This document shows, one piece after another, positions 34,467 to 42,732 of a DNA stretch of 55,319 nt; the first letter of the stretch is position 1; the number at the start of each line of letters is the position of its first letter. This stretch comes from Bacteroidales bacterium UBA4814. GTDB taxonomy: Bacteria; Bacteroidota; Bacteroidia; Bacteroidales; UBA7960. The DNA lies in the NCBI GenBank assembly GCA_002402465.1, contig DHFW01000031.1:1-55319 (forward strand), in the 5' to 3' direction. The translations under genes were made by a program, and so were the position numbers. The notes beneath the pieces were generated by a model. That model did no database searches, had not been told where the DNA came from, and saw only the letters and a list, made by a program, of their open reading frames with translations.

Positions 34467-35732
34467 TTAAAATTGACTCTTCCTGACTTCAATAGCTCTT
34501 GCGTGGGCTTCCAGACCTTCGGCACGGGCCAATATTGTGGTGGCATTTGCCAGACGGTCTAACCCTTCGGGCGTTGCTTCCTGGAAGGTGATGGTTTTCA
34601 TAAAGCTGAGCAGGCTTACCCCGCTCCAACTTCGTGCCGCTCCAGCTGTGGGGAGGGTGTGGTTGGTGCCGCTGCTGTAGTCGCCAAGCGACTCGGGGGT
34701 ATAATGTCCCATAAATACCGAGCCCGCATTTTCGACCATTGGCTTAATGGCTGCCGGTTTTTCAAGGGCAAGGATCAGGTGCTCGGGCGCATAATCATTG
34801 CTGATCTCCATGGCTTCTGAAAGGTCCTTTACCAGGATTGCGGTGCTGTTTTCGAGGCATTGCAGGGCAATGTCGCGGCGCGGAAGGGTAGAGACCTGTT
34901 CCTCTAATTCTTTCAAAGTGGCTTCGAGCATTTTCTCGCTGTCGGTAATCAGCACCACCTGGCTGTCGGCTCCGTGCTCCGCCTGTGAGAGCAGGTCGGC
35001 GGCCACAAAGGCAGGATTGGCCGTGGCATCGGCAATGACCAGCATCTCCGAAGGTCCCGCCGGCATGTCGATGGCAATGCCCATGGTGCTGAGCTGCATT
35101 TTGGCTTCGGTCACATAGCGGTTGCCCGGCCCGAATATTTTGTCAACCCGCGGTATGGTATCTGTTCCGAAAGCCATGGCCGCAATGGCTTGTGCGCCAC
35201 CCAGCCTGAAAACCCGGGCGTTGAAAAGACTCAGGGTGTAAAGAAGCTCCGGTCCGGGTTCCGGTGGGGTGCAAATGACCAGCTCGCTGCATCCGGCCAC
35301 CAGGGCAGGAACCGCCAGCATCAGTACAGTGCTGAGCAGCGGTGCTGTGCCGCCGGGAATGTACAGACCCACCTTTTGCAGCGGCTTGAACTGCATGCTG
35401 CAATAAACGCCGGGCTGGGTTACCAGGCTGATGTCTTCAGGACGCTGGACAGCGTGGAAACGTTCAATGTTCTGGCGGGCCAGATCAATGGCGTCTTTCA
35501 GGTACTGGCTTACCAGGCCGGCGGCTGCTTTCATTTCTGAAGGGCTTATTTCAAACCTTTCGCCGGAAAAACCATCCAGTTCTCGGCTCAGTTTCAACAG
35601 CGAAGGGTCACCACCGGTTCGCACCTGGCTTATAATCTCCTGCACGCGGCTGCTTAGCGCTGTGTCATCCTGCATGGGCCGCTCAAGGGCTTTGGCGGTT
35701 TGTTCCTTGGTCGGGTACTTTAAGGTCTTCAT
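34467..35732 (-). CDS. hisD: Histidinol dehydrogenase HisD
   Basis: 421 residues, zinc- and NAD-dependent; oxidises histidinol to histidine in two steps. Recognised by VGLYIPGGTAPLLSTVLMLAVPALVAG, GGAQAIAAMAFGTDTIPRVDKIFGPGNRYVTEAK, DMPAGPSEMLVIAD, and SQAEHGADSQVVL, which contains zinc-ligand residues. NDYAPEHLIL and SGTNHTLPTAGAAR carry the catalytic Glu-His and later zinc ligands. Separated from hisIE by 15 bases. Confidence 0.97.
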   Translation of the reverse strand: MKTLKYPTKEQTAKALERPMQDDTALSSRVQEIISQVRTGGDPSLLKLSRELDGFSGERFEISPSEMKAAAGLVSQYLKDAIDLARQNIERFHAVQRPEDISLVTQPGVYCSMQFKPLQKVGLYIPGGTAPLLSTVLMLAVPALVAGCSELVICTPPEPGPELLYTLSLFNARVFRLGGAQAIAAMAFGTDTIPRVDKIFGPGNRYVTEAKMQLSTMGIAIDMPAGPSEMLVIADATANPAFVAADLLSQAEHGADSQVVLITDSEKMLEATLKELEEQVSTLPRRDIALQCLENSTAILVKDLSEAMEISNDYAPEHLILALEKPAAIKPMVENAGSVFMGHYTPESLGDYSSGTNHTLPTAGAARSWSGVSLLSFMKTITFQEATPEGLDRLANATTILARAEGLEAHARAIEVRKSQF

Positions 35733-35747
35733 CTTATTGATTTTTTG

Positions 35748-36422
35748 CTATTTCTTTTTGGTTTGCTGATTTATTTTTTTTGGCTGAATGGCTTCGCGGT
35801 GCCTTTGGGCCAGCACGCTGCCAATATCGTCCAACCTTAGGTTACGGGCGGCCAGCAGCACCTGCAGGTGATACATGAGGTCAGCGGCTTCGTCGAGGAA
35901 GCGCTCGGTGTCGGGGTTTTCGGCTTCCATGGCCAGCTCCACGGCTTCTTCGCCCACCTTTTTGGCGGCCTTGCGCGGGCCACCGGCCAGCAGACGGGCG
36001 GTGTAGCTCTCTTTCTCGCTGGCATCGCGCCGCGACTCGATCACTCCTTCCAGCTTCTTCAAGAAGCCAATGCCCGCTTCGTTCTTCTCGTTAAAGCAGG
36101 TATCGGCGCCGGTGTGGCATACAGGGCCATCAGGCAGGGCTTGGATCAGCAGGGTGTCATTGTCGCAGTCGGGCAAAATCTCCACCACACGGAGGAAGTT
36201 CTTTGATGTTTCGCCCTTGGTCCAGAGCTGATTGCGGCTGCGGCTGAAAAAAGTCACCAGCCCGCTCGCAAGGGTCTTTTCATAAGCCTCCGGGTTCATA
36301 AAACCCAGCATAAGCACTTTGCCGCTCACGGCATCCTGCACCACAGCAGGGATAAGGCCGGAGAGTTTGTTGAAGTTTGGAGGAAGGGTTGTCGTTGTTG
36401 TCATTGTTGTCATTGTTGTCAT
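35748..36422 (-). CDS. hisIE: Bifunctional phosphoribosyl-AMP cyclohydrolase / phosphoribosyl-ATP pyrophosphohydrolase HisIE
   Basis: 224 residues. HisI part: LSGLIPAVVQDAVSGKVLMLGFMNPEAYEKT, TFFSRSRNQLWTKGETSKNF, and Cys zinc ligands in DCDNDTLLIQ and HTGADTCF. HisE part: YTARLLAGGPRKAAKKVGEEAVELAMEA and EAADLMYHLQVLL. Catalyses steps 2 and 3. The extreme N-terminus is unusual: MTTMTTMTTTTT is encoded by three or four copies of the ATGACAAC(A) repeat (36388-36422), and the first ATG directly follows the hisG stop codon. Conserved sequence starts only at about residue 17, so any of the ATGs at 36422, 36413 or 36404 could be used. Its place between hisG and hisD differs from the usual position near the operon's end. 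Confidence 0.95.
   Translation of the reverse strand: MTTMTTMTTTTTLPPNFNKLSGLIPAVVQDAVSGKVLMLGFMNPEAYEKTLASGLVTFFSRSRNQLWTKGETSKNFLRVVEILPDCDNDTLLIQALPDGPVCHTGADTCFNEKNEAGIGFLKKLEGVIESRRDASEKESYTARLLAGGPRKAAKKVGEEAVELAMEAENPDTERFLDEAADLMYHLQVLLAARNLRLDDIGSVLAQRHREAIQPKKINQQTKKK
36388..36422 (-). repeat. (ATGACAACA)n minisatellite forming the hisIE start
   Basis: On the minus strand ATGACAACA is repeated, decaying to ACGACAACC, before unique hisIE sequence begins. It encodes Met-Thr-Thr repeats. The same family forms the array at 4297-4396. Confidence 0.85.
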
Positions 36423-37286
36423 TTACAATACCATCTTTTCAATCGGTACCACCAGTATGCCCTCTGCACCGGCTTCCTTCAGGTTGTCGATGACTTCCCA
36501 GAAGTCGTCTTCGCTGACAACGGAGTGCAGTGATGCCCAGCCTTTTTGTGCCAGGGGAAGTATGGTGGGGCTTTTCATGCCGGGAATCAGCGAAATGATC
36601 CGGTCGAGCTTTTCTTCGGGGGCATTGAGGAGAATGTATTTGTTTCGCCGGGCCTTTTGCACAGCTTCCATGCGGAAGGTAAGCTTATCCAGCAGGGCTT
36701 GTTTTTCCGCCGAAAGGCGAGGATTGGAAATCAGCACCGCCTCGCTTTGCATGATCACTTCCACTTCTTTCAGTCCGTTGCTCAGCAGTGTACCGCCGCT
36801 GCTCACTATCTCGAAAATGGCGTCGGCCAGCCCGATGCCCGGGGCGATCTCAACAGAGCCGCTGATGGCGTGTATCTCGGCATCAATCTTGTTTTCCGCA
36901 AGGAAATCTTCAAGAATGGCGGGGTAGGAAGTGGCAATGCGCTTGCCTTGCAGGTAGCTGCGGCCGGTGTACTCGGCATTGCGGGGTAAAGCCACCGACA
37001 GGCGACAGCGCGAAAAACCCAGGTTGCGGATCACCTCCACTTCTTTTTTCTTTTCAAGCACCTCGTTCATGCCAAGGATGCCAATGTCGGCCACCCCATC
37101 GGCAACGTATTGCGGAATGTCGTCGTCGCGAAGCAAAAGAATCTCCAATGGAAAACCTTCGGCTACCGCCTTGAACTGGTTGCTGCCATTGCCAACTTTT
37201 ATTCCGCAGAGCTTCAATAGTTCTTTGGTGCCGTCGCTCAGGCGGCCGCTCTTTTGTATGGCAAGGGTTATTTTTTGTGTCCTCAT
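36423..37286 (-). CDS. hisG: ATP phosphoribosyltransferase HisG (long form)
   Basis: 287 residues, the long form with a C-terminal ACT-like regulatory domain (from about 215; ...EGILVVPIEKMVL), through which histidine inhibits the enzyme. The catalytic part begins KITLAIQKSGRLSDGTKELLKLCGI and contains the PRPP loop ISGSVEIAPGIGLADAIFEIVSSGGTL. First enzyme of the pathway and first structural gene of the operon, 105 bases downstream of the leader peptide's stop. Start ATG 37286 (MRTQKITLAIQ). Confidence 0.97.
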   Translation of the reverse strand: MRTQKITLAIQKSGRLSDGTKELLKLCGIKVGNGSNQFKAVAEGFPLEILLLRDDDIPQYVADGVADIGILGMNEVLEKKKEVEVIRNLGFSRCRLSVALPRNAEYTGRSYLQGKRIATSYPAILEDFLAENKIDAEIHAISGSVEIAPGIGLADAIFEIVSSGGTLLSNGLKEVEVIMQSEAVLISNPRLSAEKQALLDKLTFRMEAVQKARRNKYILLNAPEEKLDRIISLIPGMKSPTILPLAQKGWASLHSVVSEDDFWEVIDNLKEAGAEGILVVPIEKMVL

Positions 37287-37317
37287 TTGTCGTTATTGTT
37301 TTTTGCTTGTTCGCAAG

Positions 37318-37365
37318 TGAAAAAAAAGTCCGGGAAACAACCTTCAAATGGAGTTTCCCGGACTT
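37318..37365 (-). terminator. Attenuator terminator of the his operon
   Basis: On the minus strand, AAGTCCGGGAAAC and GTTTCCCGGACTT form a perfect 13-bp stem (37353-37365 with 37326-37338) and are followed by a run of eight T's. It sits between the leader peptide and hisG, where a terminator makes sense only as an attenuator. Confidence 0.9.
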
Positions 37366-37390
37366 ATGGATTAAATAGTATCTTATGCTA

Positions 37391-37453
37391 TCAACCTGTA
37401 CCAATGGCAAACCACCACTCGAGCGAATGTGAATGGTGATGATGATGCAGCAT
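37391..37453 (-). CDS. hisL: his operon leader peptide (His-rich)
   Basis: A 20-codon frame from ATG 37453 to TGA 37391. It encodes MLHHHHHSHSLEWW and then FAIGTG: five His in a row and a sixth two codons later, including both CAT and CAC codons. Its stop is 25 bases before the attenuator stem. The His codons (37434-37444) can pair with TGGTGG just downstream (about 37413-37417 on the plus strand). The adjacent GGTTTGCC (37406-37413) can pair with GGGAAACT of the terminator's 5' arm (37352-37359). This gives the classical four-segment arrangement: stalling at His codons when charged tRNA-His is scarce should favour the antiterminator. Confidence 0.88.
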   Translation of the reverse strand: MLHHHHHSHSLEWWFAIGTG

Positions 37454-37500
37454 GGTATTGATTGAAAGGCTCATTTTTGCTTTTTCATTCTAACAGTTTG

Positions 37501-37532
37501 CAAAGGAAATTGTTTTTCCAATTAAAAACAAA
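37501..37532 (-). promoter_or_regulatory. Promoter of the his operon
   Basis: On the minus strand, TTTG (37532-37529), a 20-base spacer and TTCCTTTG (37508-37501) fit the Bacteroidota -33 TTTG / -7 TAnnTTTG pattern with one mismatch. It is 48 bases before the leader ATG. This is the best two-box promoter match in the window. Confidence 0.65.
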
Positions 37533-37548
37533 TTTTTGTTTTTCGAAA

Positions 37549-37625
37549 AAATTTCACGCCAGGGGCGCAACGATTTTTGCAGCGGGCGCAGCGCTTTTTC
37601 TTTGCGAGCTTTGCGTGAAAAACTT
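37549..37625. repeat. Palindromic TTTCACGC...GCGTGAAA element
   Basis: TTTCACGCC at about 37550 is mirrored by GCGTGAAAA at about 37612. The interior has GGGGCGCAACG, GCGGGCGCAGCG and TTTGCGAGCTTTGCG words. It lies between the divergent his and ATPase promoters and looks like a dispersed intergenic element. Confidence 0.5.
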
Positions 37626-37698
37626 TTTGGTTTTAATTCTCTTTTATAAGATAGTTTAAAGTTGGTGAAGAAAAAGAACAATCTGCCTGAAAACATCA

Positions 37699-37706
37699 TA
37701 TATTTG
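37699..37706 (+). promoter_or_regulatory. Candidate -7 promoter element of the P-type ATPase gene
   Basis: TATATTTG matches TAnnTTTG and lies 35 bases before the ATG. No TTTG is found at the -33 distance. Confidence 0.4.
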
Positions 37707-37741
37707 TTGTAGGATTTTAGAATTGTAAAAAAAATTGAAAT

Positions 37742-40435
37742 ATGCCAGATCGTAGCGAGAAAAAAGACGGAAATAAATGGTATGCCATTGAAGCCGAAGA
37801 GGTGCTGAAAGAATTTGAAGTGGATGCTGAGAAGGGCCTCAGTGGTGAACAGGTAAAAAAACGCCTTGAGGAATATGGCCGTAACGAACTCCCCAAGGGC
37901 AAGAAGCGGCCATGGTGGATGGGCTTACTGCTGCAATTTCACAATACCCTAATCTATGTGCTGATTGCGGCAGCTGTGATTACCGCGCTGCTCGACCACT
38001 GGATCGACACCTGGGTGATCCTTGCCGTGATCATTATAAACGCACTCATCGGTTTCATTCAGGAAGGCAAGGCAGAGCAGGCCTTGGAAAGCATCAGGGA
38101 GATGCTTTCGCTTGAAGCGGTAGTGATTCGCGACGGCAAAAAGCAGACGGTGGAAGCAGAAGAGCTGGTGCCCGGCGACATCGTGATGCTCAAATCGGGC
38201 GACAAAATACCTGCCGACCTGCGCTTGGTAAAAAGCAAGGACTTGCGCGTGGAAGAATCGCCACTTACGGGCGAATCAACTGCCGTTGACAAGGTCATCG
38301 AGCCCGTTGAGGAAGGCTCCATTGTGGGCGACCAGATTTCCATGGCCTTTTCTGGCACAGTGGTGACCTATGGCAAGGCCACAGGCGTGGTGGTGGCAAC
38401 TGGTTCTGATACCGAGCTGGGAAAGATTAACCAGATGATTTCGGAGGTAGAGAAAATTACGACACCTCTTTTGCAGCAGATAGAGAAATTCGGCAAATGG
38501 CTTTCGCTGATCATTTTGATCATTACCGCCGGGTTTTTTGCCTTTGGTTATTTCTTCCGCGATTATCCGCTCGATGAACTCTTCCTGGCGGCCATTGGCT
38601 TGGTGGTGGCTTCCATACCCGAAGGACTTCCGGCCATTATGACCATTACCCTGGCCATAGGGGTGCAGCGCATGGCCGCGCGCAATGCCATTGTCCGACG
38701 GCTTCCTTCGGTGGAAACACTGGGCGCGGTGAATGTGATCTGCTCGGATAAAACGGGTACCCTCACGCGCAACGAAATGACCGCCAAGACCATTATAACG
38801 GCCAAAAAGGATTACCAGGTCGAGGGCACCGGCTATGCGCCCGAAGGTAAGATTTTACATGACAACAAGGAGGTTGAACCCGAGGACGACAAGGTGCTTT
38901 TGCAACTCCTTCGCGCCGCAAGAGTTTGCAATAATTCTGAGATCGGCAAGGAAGAAGGCAAGTGGAAACTCACAGGCGCACCTACCGAGGGAGCCCTGCT
39001 TGCGCTCAGCTATAAAGGCGGCTTGAAAGACTTCAAACCAGAACGAATCGACAGCATTCCTTTCGAGTCGGACCATAAATACATGGCCACGCTTAACGAA
39101 ATTGACAATGAGAAATTCGTCTTTATGTCGGGTGCCCCTGAAAGGGTTATGGAGTTTTGCAGTCAGCAATACACATCCGAAGGAGGGGAGGACATCGACC
39201 CGGGATTCTGGGAAAAGAAAATAGAGGAAGTGGCTGCAAAAGGGCAGCGAATGCTGGGATTGGCTTACAGCAAAACTGATTCCGGCCGAACGGAGATCGA
39301 CAAGGAATCATGTGAAAAGCAGAAAATATTTTTGGGTGTGGTGGGTATTATTGACCCGCCTCGCGATGAGGTGATTGAGGCCATCAAAGAATGCAAGGAA
39401 GCCGGTGTTACGGTAAAAATGATCACCGGCGATCATGCCATCACGGCCAAAGCCATTGGCAAGGAAATTGGCATAGGCGATGGCGAGAAGGTAATGACAG
39501 GCAAGGAGCTGGAAGAAATGAGCGACGAGAAAATGCGGGAGGTGGTCGAGGAATACGATGTGTATGCCCGTACTTCCCCCGAGCATAAGCTAAGGCTGGT
39601 AACCGCCTTGCAGGAAAACGGAAATCTGGCCGCCATGACCGGCGATGGGGTAAACGATGCCCCGGCTCTGAAAAAAGCAAACATCGGCATTGCCATGGGC
39701 ATTAAGGGAACGGAAGTAACCAAAGACGCCTCTGAAATGGTGCTTGCCGACGACAACTTTGCCACCATTGTAAATGCCATTGAAGAAGGGCGCACCGTTT
39801 ACGACAACATACGCAAGGCGCTGCTGTTTATCCTTCCTACCAATGGCGCAGAAGCCCTGGTGCTTATGGCAGCCATTTTGCTGGGCATGGCATTGCCCAT
39901 TACCCCGGTACAGATTCTCTGGGTTAACATGGTCACGGCCGTTACACTGGCTCTGGCTCTCTCCTTTGAGCCTATGGAAGAGGAGGTTATGGAGCGCCCC
40001 CCAAGGAAATCGGATGAACCCATTCTCGGCAAATTGTTTATCTGGCGCATTGCTTTCGTGTCGTTTCTCATTGGCGGCCTCACCCTGGCCATGTTCAAAA
40101 TAATGATCAGTAGCGGACTGGAAGAAAACGCCGCAAGAACTATTGCTGTAAACACCCTGGTGGCAGGGCAGCTTTTCTATCTGTTCAACTGCCGCAAGAT
40201 CAAGCAACCCAGTCTTGGCAAGGGCTTTTTCAACAACAAAATTGCCTTTATCGCCGCAGGAGCGTTAATTTTGTTGCAAATGGTTTTCGTTTACGTTCCC
40301 TTTATGAACACTTTCTTCGATACTGCACCTATCAGCGGCAGGTACTGGATTTATCCCTTAGCGGCCGGATTGGCGGTGTTTGTGATTGTGGAGTTGGAGA
40401 AGTTTATTATTAATAAATTCTCGAAGGTGGATTAA
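37742..40435 (+). CDS. Cation-translocating P-type ATPase (P2, calcium-type)
   Basis: 897 residues, standard for P2 ATPases. Domain order: N-terminal cation-ATPase domain (WYAIEAEEVLKEFEVDAEKGLS), actuator domain with SPLTGES, phosphorylation site D336 in CSDKTGTLT, nucleotide domain, MITGDHAITAKAIG, and the hinge TGDGVNDAPALKKANIGIAMG. About ten membrane helices; M4 has VASIPEGLPAIMTITLAIG, with the PEGLP motif typical of SERCA/PMCA-type calcium pumps. The IPEGLP element and the C-terminal six helices argue for Ca2+ or another divalent cation, not heavy metals; exact ion specificity is inferred. No regulator is nearby. Followed by the YkgJ-type gene. Confidence 0.94.
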   Translation: MPDRSEKKDGNKWYAIEAEEVLKEFEVDAEKGLSGEQVKKRLEEYGRNELPKGKKRPWWMGLLLQFHNTLIYVLIAAAVITALLDHWIDTWVILAVIIINALIGFIQEGKAEQALESIREMLSLEAVVIRDGKKQTVEAEELVPGDIVMLKSGDKIPADLRLVKSKDLRVEESPLTGESTAVDKVIEPVEEGSIVGDQISMAFSGTVVTYGKATGVVVATGSDTELGKINQMISEVEKITTPLLQQIEKFGKWLSLIILIITAGFFAFGYFFRDYPLDELFLAAIGLVVASIPEGLPAIMTITLAIGVQRMAARNAIVRRLPSVETLGAVNVICSDKTGTLTRNEMTAKTIITAKKDYQVEGTGYAPEGKILHDNKEVEPEDDKVLLQLLRAARVCNNSEIGKEEGKWKLTGAPTEGALLALSYKGGLKDFKPERIDSIPFESDHKYMATLNEIDNEKFVFMSGAPERVMEFCSQQYTSEGGEDIDPGFWEKKIEEVAAKGQRMLGLAYSKTDSGRTEIDKESCEKQKIFLGVVGIIDPPRDEVIEAIKECKEAGVTVKMITGDHAITAKAIGKEIGIGDGEKVMTGKELEEMSDEKMREVVEEYDVYARTSPEHKLRLVTALQENGNLAAMTGDGVNDAPALKKANIGIAMGIKGTEVTKDASEMVLADDNFATIVNAIEEGRTVYDNIRKALLFILPTNGAEALVLMAAILLGMALPITPVQILWVNMVTAVTLALALSFEPMEEEVMERPPRKSDEPILGKLFIWRIAFVSFLIGGLTLAMFKIMISSGLEENAARTIAVNTLVAGQLFYLFNCRKIKQPSLGKGFFNNKIAFIAAGALILLQMVFVYVPFMNTFFDTAPISGRYWIYPLAAGLAVFVIVELEKFIINKFSKVD

Positions 40436-40477
40436 GTTTTGCTGAAACTTTGTTTACTGGAAATTTTAAATTTACCT

Positions 40478-40993
40478 ATGCAAAGCCCAGAAGCCATAAA
40501 GAAATACCTTGCCCTTCGCGATGAGTTGGATAGGCATTGTGCCAGTCTGTATAAACTTCATGCCAGTCAATTGCAATGCCGCGAAGGTTGCGATCAGTGC
40601 TGCATGGATTTCGGCATTTTCCCGGTGGAGTATTTCGCCATTAAGGAACAAGCAGGGTCTGATCTGGGTAAAGGCCAAAAACCTGACTCCGAAACGGCTT
40701 GTCCTTTTCTGGTTAACCACCGATGCGTTATCTATTCTGCCCGCCCCATGATATGCCGCACACAAGGGCTTCCGCTCCTGTATATGGGTGAAGATGGCTG
40801 GGAAGTTTCGGCCTGCGAGCTGAACTTCACCAACTATGATTTCGAAAAATTCACCGGGCAAAACACCTTTCCACAGGATAAATACAACAGCCGCCTTTAC
40901 CTGATCAACAAGGAATTTATTGAATCCCTTCCGGGGAAACCCTATCAGCCGCTGGAGCTGATACCAATGAGGAAGTTGTTTGAAGAAGGGTAG
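40478..40993 (+). CDS. YkgJ-type cysteine cluster protein
   Basis: 171 residues from ATG 40478 (MQSPEAIKKYLALRDEL); a TTG at 40439 is only 3 bases past the ATPase stop and has no support. The metal-binding cysteines are C34, C38, C41 and C42 in QCREGCDQCCMDF. The next conserved parts are CPFLVNHRCVIYSARPMICRTQGLPLLY and a final SACELNF. This is the YkgJ/Fe-S or zinc-binding oxidoreductase-like family of unknown function. It lies 42 bases downstream of the ATPase and may share its transcript. Confidence 0.85.
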   Translation: MQSPEAIKKYLALRDELDRHCASLYKLHASQLQCREGCDQCCMDFGIFPVEYFAIKEQAGSDLGKGQKPDSETACPFLVNHRCVIYSARPMICRTQGLPLLYMGEDGWEVSACELNFTNYDFEKFTGQNTFPQDKYNSRLYLINKEFIESLPGKPYQPLELIPMRKLFEEG

Positions 40994-41167
40994 GTTTGGG
41001 GTTCAAAGATCAAGGTTGTGTCCGCTTTCCAGCGGATTCATTGTTCAATGCTTAAGAGTTTCCAGCTTTTTACTTACGACTTTCTTCTCTTCGGACCTGC
41101 CTGCCGGCAGGCAGGCTTCGGACTTCGAACTATTGTCAGCAGTTTCCCCCTTTCTTGCTAAAGAACT
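40994..41167. repeat. Word-repeat gap with a perfect 20-bp palindrome
   Basis: Contains GGTTCAAAGATCAAGG-type words, ACTTCGGAC words (41070-41130), and a perfect palindrome CCTGCCTGCCGGCAGGCAGG at 41096-41115. No gene and no T-run. Confidence 0.7.
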
Positions 41168-42596
41168 TCACTTTTTTCCGGAAAACAGCCTGTCTGCCCT
41201 GGCCAGCAACCGATTCATTCTGCCAATCCATTTTGGTCCGGTAGCAAGCTTTACGGATTCTTCTTCGGCTTCGGGCTGGTAAAGCTTTTCAAATAGTTTA
41301 ATTAGGTTTTTCTCCACCATTCCCCGGAAGGGAATTCTGGCCATCATGCCGTATATGGCGGCACTGCCTTTGGCTTCGGCCTTTGGGTTGGCTAAAGCAA
41401 ATTCAAGGGCTTCCCTTACATCCTGCATATAATTGTCGATGGCAGGCAGGTTGCTGGGCAGCACGGTAAGGTGAATGCAGGCAGGCATTTGCTGGCGGTC
41501 GACCAGCCAGCCGCGATCTTCCAGAAAGTCGGCAATCACAAAAATGTCTTGTTTGTTGCTTTTTGTCCGGTATGCCAACAGGTTGAGTTTCGGTTCCCCG
41601 ATTAATTCAAACTCCGGCAGTGACTCAAAAAATGCCTGCAAACGGTTTTTTCCTTCAATAAGCCTTCGGGTATTTTCAATATACTTCCTGCCCAAGGTGC
41701 TGAATGGTTGCCCAGGCGGCGGCAATGGCCCCGCCGGGCCTTGTGCCCAGAATGGTAGGCGAAACATACACACCGCCGCGAAACTCGGTTGATATGAAAA
41801 ACTGGTTTCGCAGATATTCCATGCTGCGATACATAATTAGCGAAGCGCCTTTGGCACTGAATCCGAATTTATGTAGGTCGAGCGAAATGGAAGTAACGCC
41901 CGGCACCCGGAAATCCCATGGTGCAGACCAGTAACCCAGTTTCTCGGCCCAGGGCAGGATAAAGCCGCCCACGCAGGCATCCACATGTAAAGGCAGGTGA
42001 TGCTCTTGGGCAATAGCGGCGACCTCTTCAATCGGATCGACTATGCCATAGGGATAGCTTGGGGCACCTGCCACAATGACCAAGGTGTCGCTGCGGATGG
42101 ATTTTTTCAGAGCTACAGTATCCATCTGACCACCATTATCCACCGGTACCCTTTTTAGTTCAAGGCCAAGCAAATGGGCAGCTTTTTCAAAGGCCGGATG
42201 CACGGTTGCTGGGGCTAGGATGGTTTTGTGGCGGCTGGTCTTTTTATTATTCCGAGCCCATTCGCGGTAAGTAAACATGGCCAGTATTATGCTTTCGGTG
42301 CCGCCCGAGCTCATGGTGCCCACGGCTTTGGGGTGGTGCAGCATACTGGCAGTCATCTCCAGCACTTCGCTCTCCATCTGCCTCAGGCTCGGGAAGGCAA
42401 AAGGGTTCAGGTAGTTTTCAGAAAAATAGGTGGTGTAGGCATTCTGAAGCAGATACTGATGCTCATCGTTCAGATAATAGACCAGGCTCCAGGTGCGGCC
42501 ATCCTCCCAGCGGATGTCAGCCTCGCGACGCTCTTTTAGTTCTTTAAGGATAGTCGAAGGTTCCTGCCCCTTTTCGGGAATGTGCAAAGTTTTCAT
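41168..42596 (-). pseudogene. PLP-dependent decarboxylase/S1P-lyase-like gene, frameshifted
   Basis: Two overlapping frames together make one group II PLP decarboxylase or sphingosine-1-phosphate-lyase-like protein of about 475 residues. The first (42596-41676, 306 residues) contains LNPFAFPSLRQMESEVLEM, GTMSSGGTESIILAM, HVDACVGGFILPWAEK (PLP-Asp) and SISLDLHKFGFSAKGAS (PLP-Lys near 241). It stops right after GAIAAAWATIQHLGQE. The second frame picks up at YIENTRRLIEGKNRLQAFF and runs to 41168. A net one-base frame change near 41683 separates them. The active-site half is intact but the C-terminal domain would be missing. It could also be an assembly error. Confidence 0.82.
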
Positions 42597-42732
42597 GATA
42601 ATGAAAATTTTGTTGCCCTTTTATCAGGGCTGGATGGGAAGTACTCAACGTGCAAATTAAAGGCATTTTCTTGAATTAGATGGTGATTAAAATGAGTTTT
42701 TAACGTTGGTTTCTTCAGTTGTACAGGCTGGT
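42597..42732. other. Intergenic gap, nothing recognised
   Basis: 136 bases upstream of the PLP gene and downstream of the helicase gene. AT-rich; no hairpin with a T-run, repeat or consensus promoter stands out. Confidence 0.6.

Noticed and set aside
34463..34546. Longer N-terminus for HisC
   Set aside because: It overlaps hisD by about 80 bases and shows no similarity to HisC; ATG 34462 gives the standard start.
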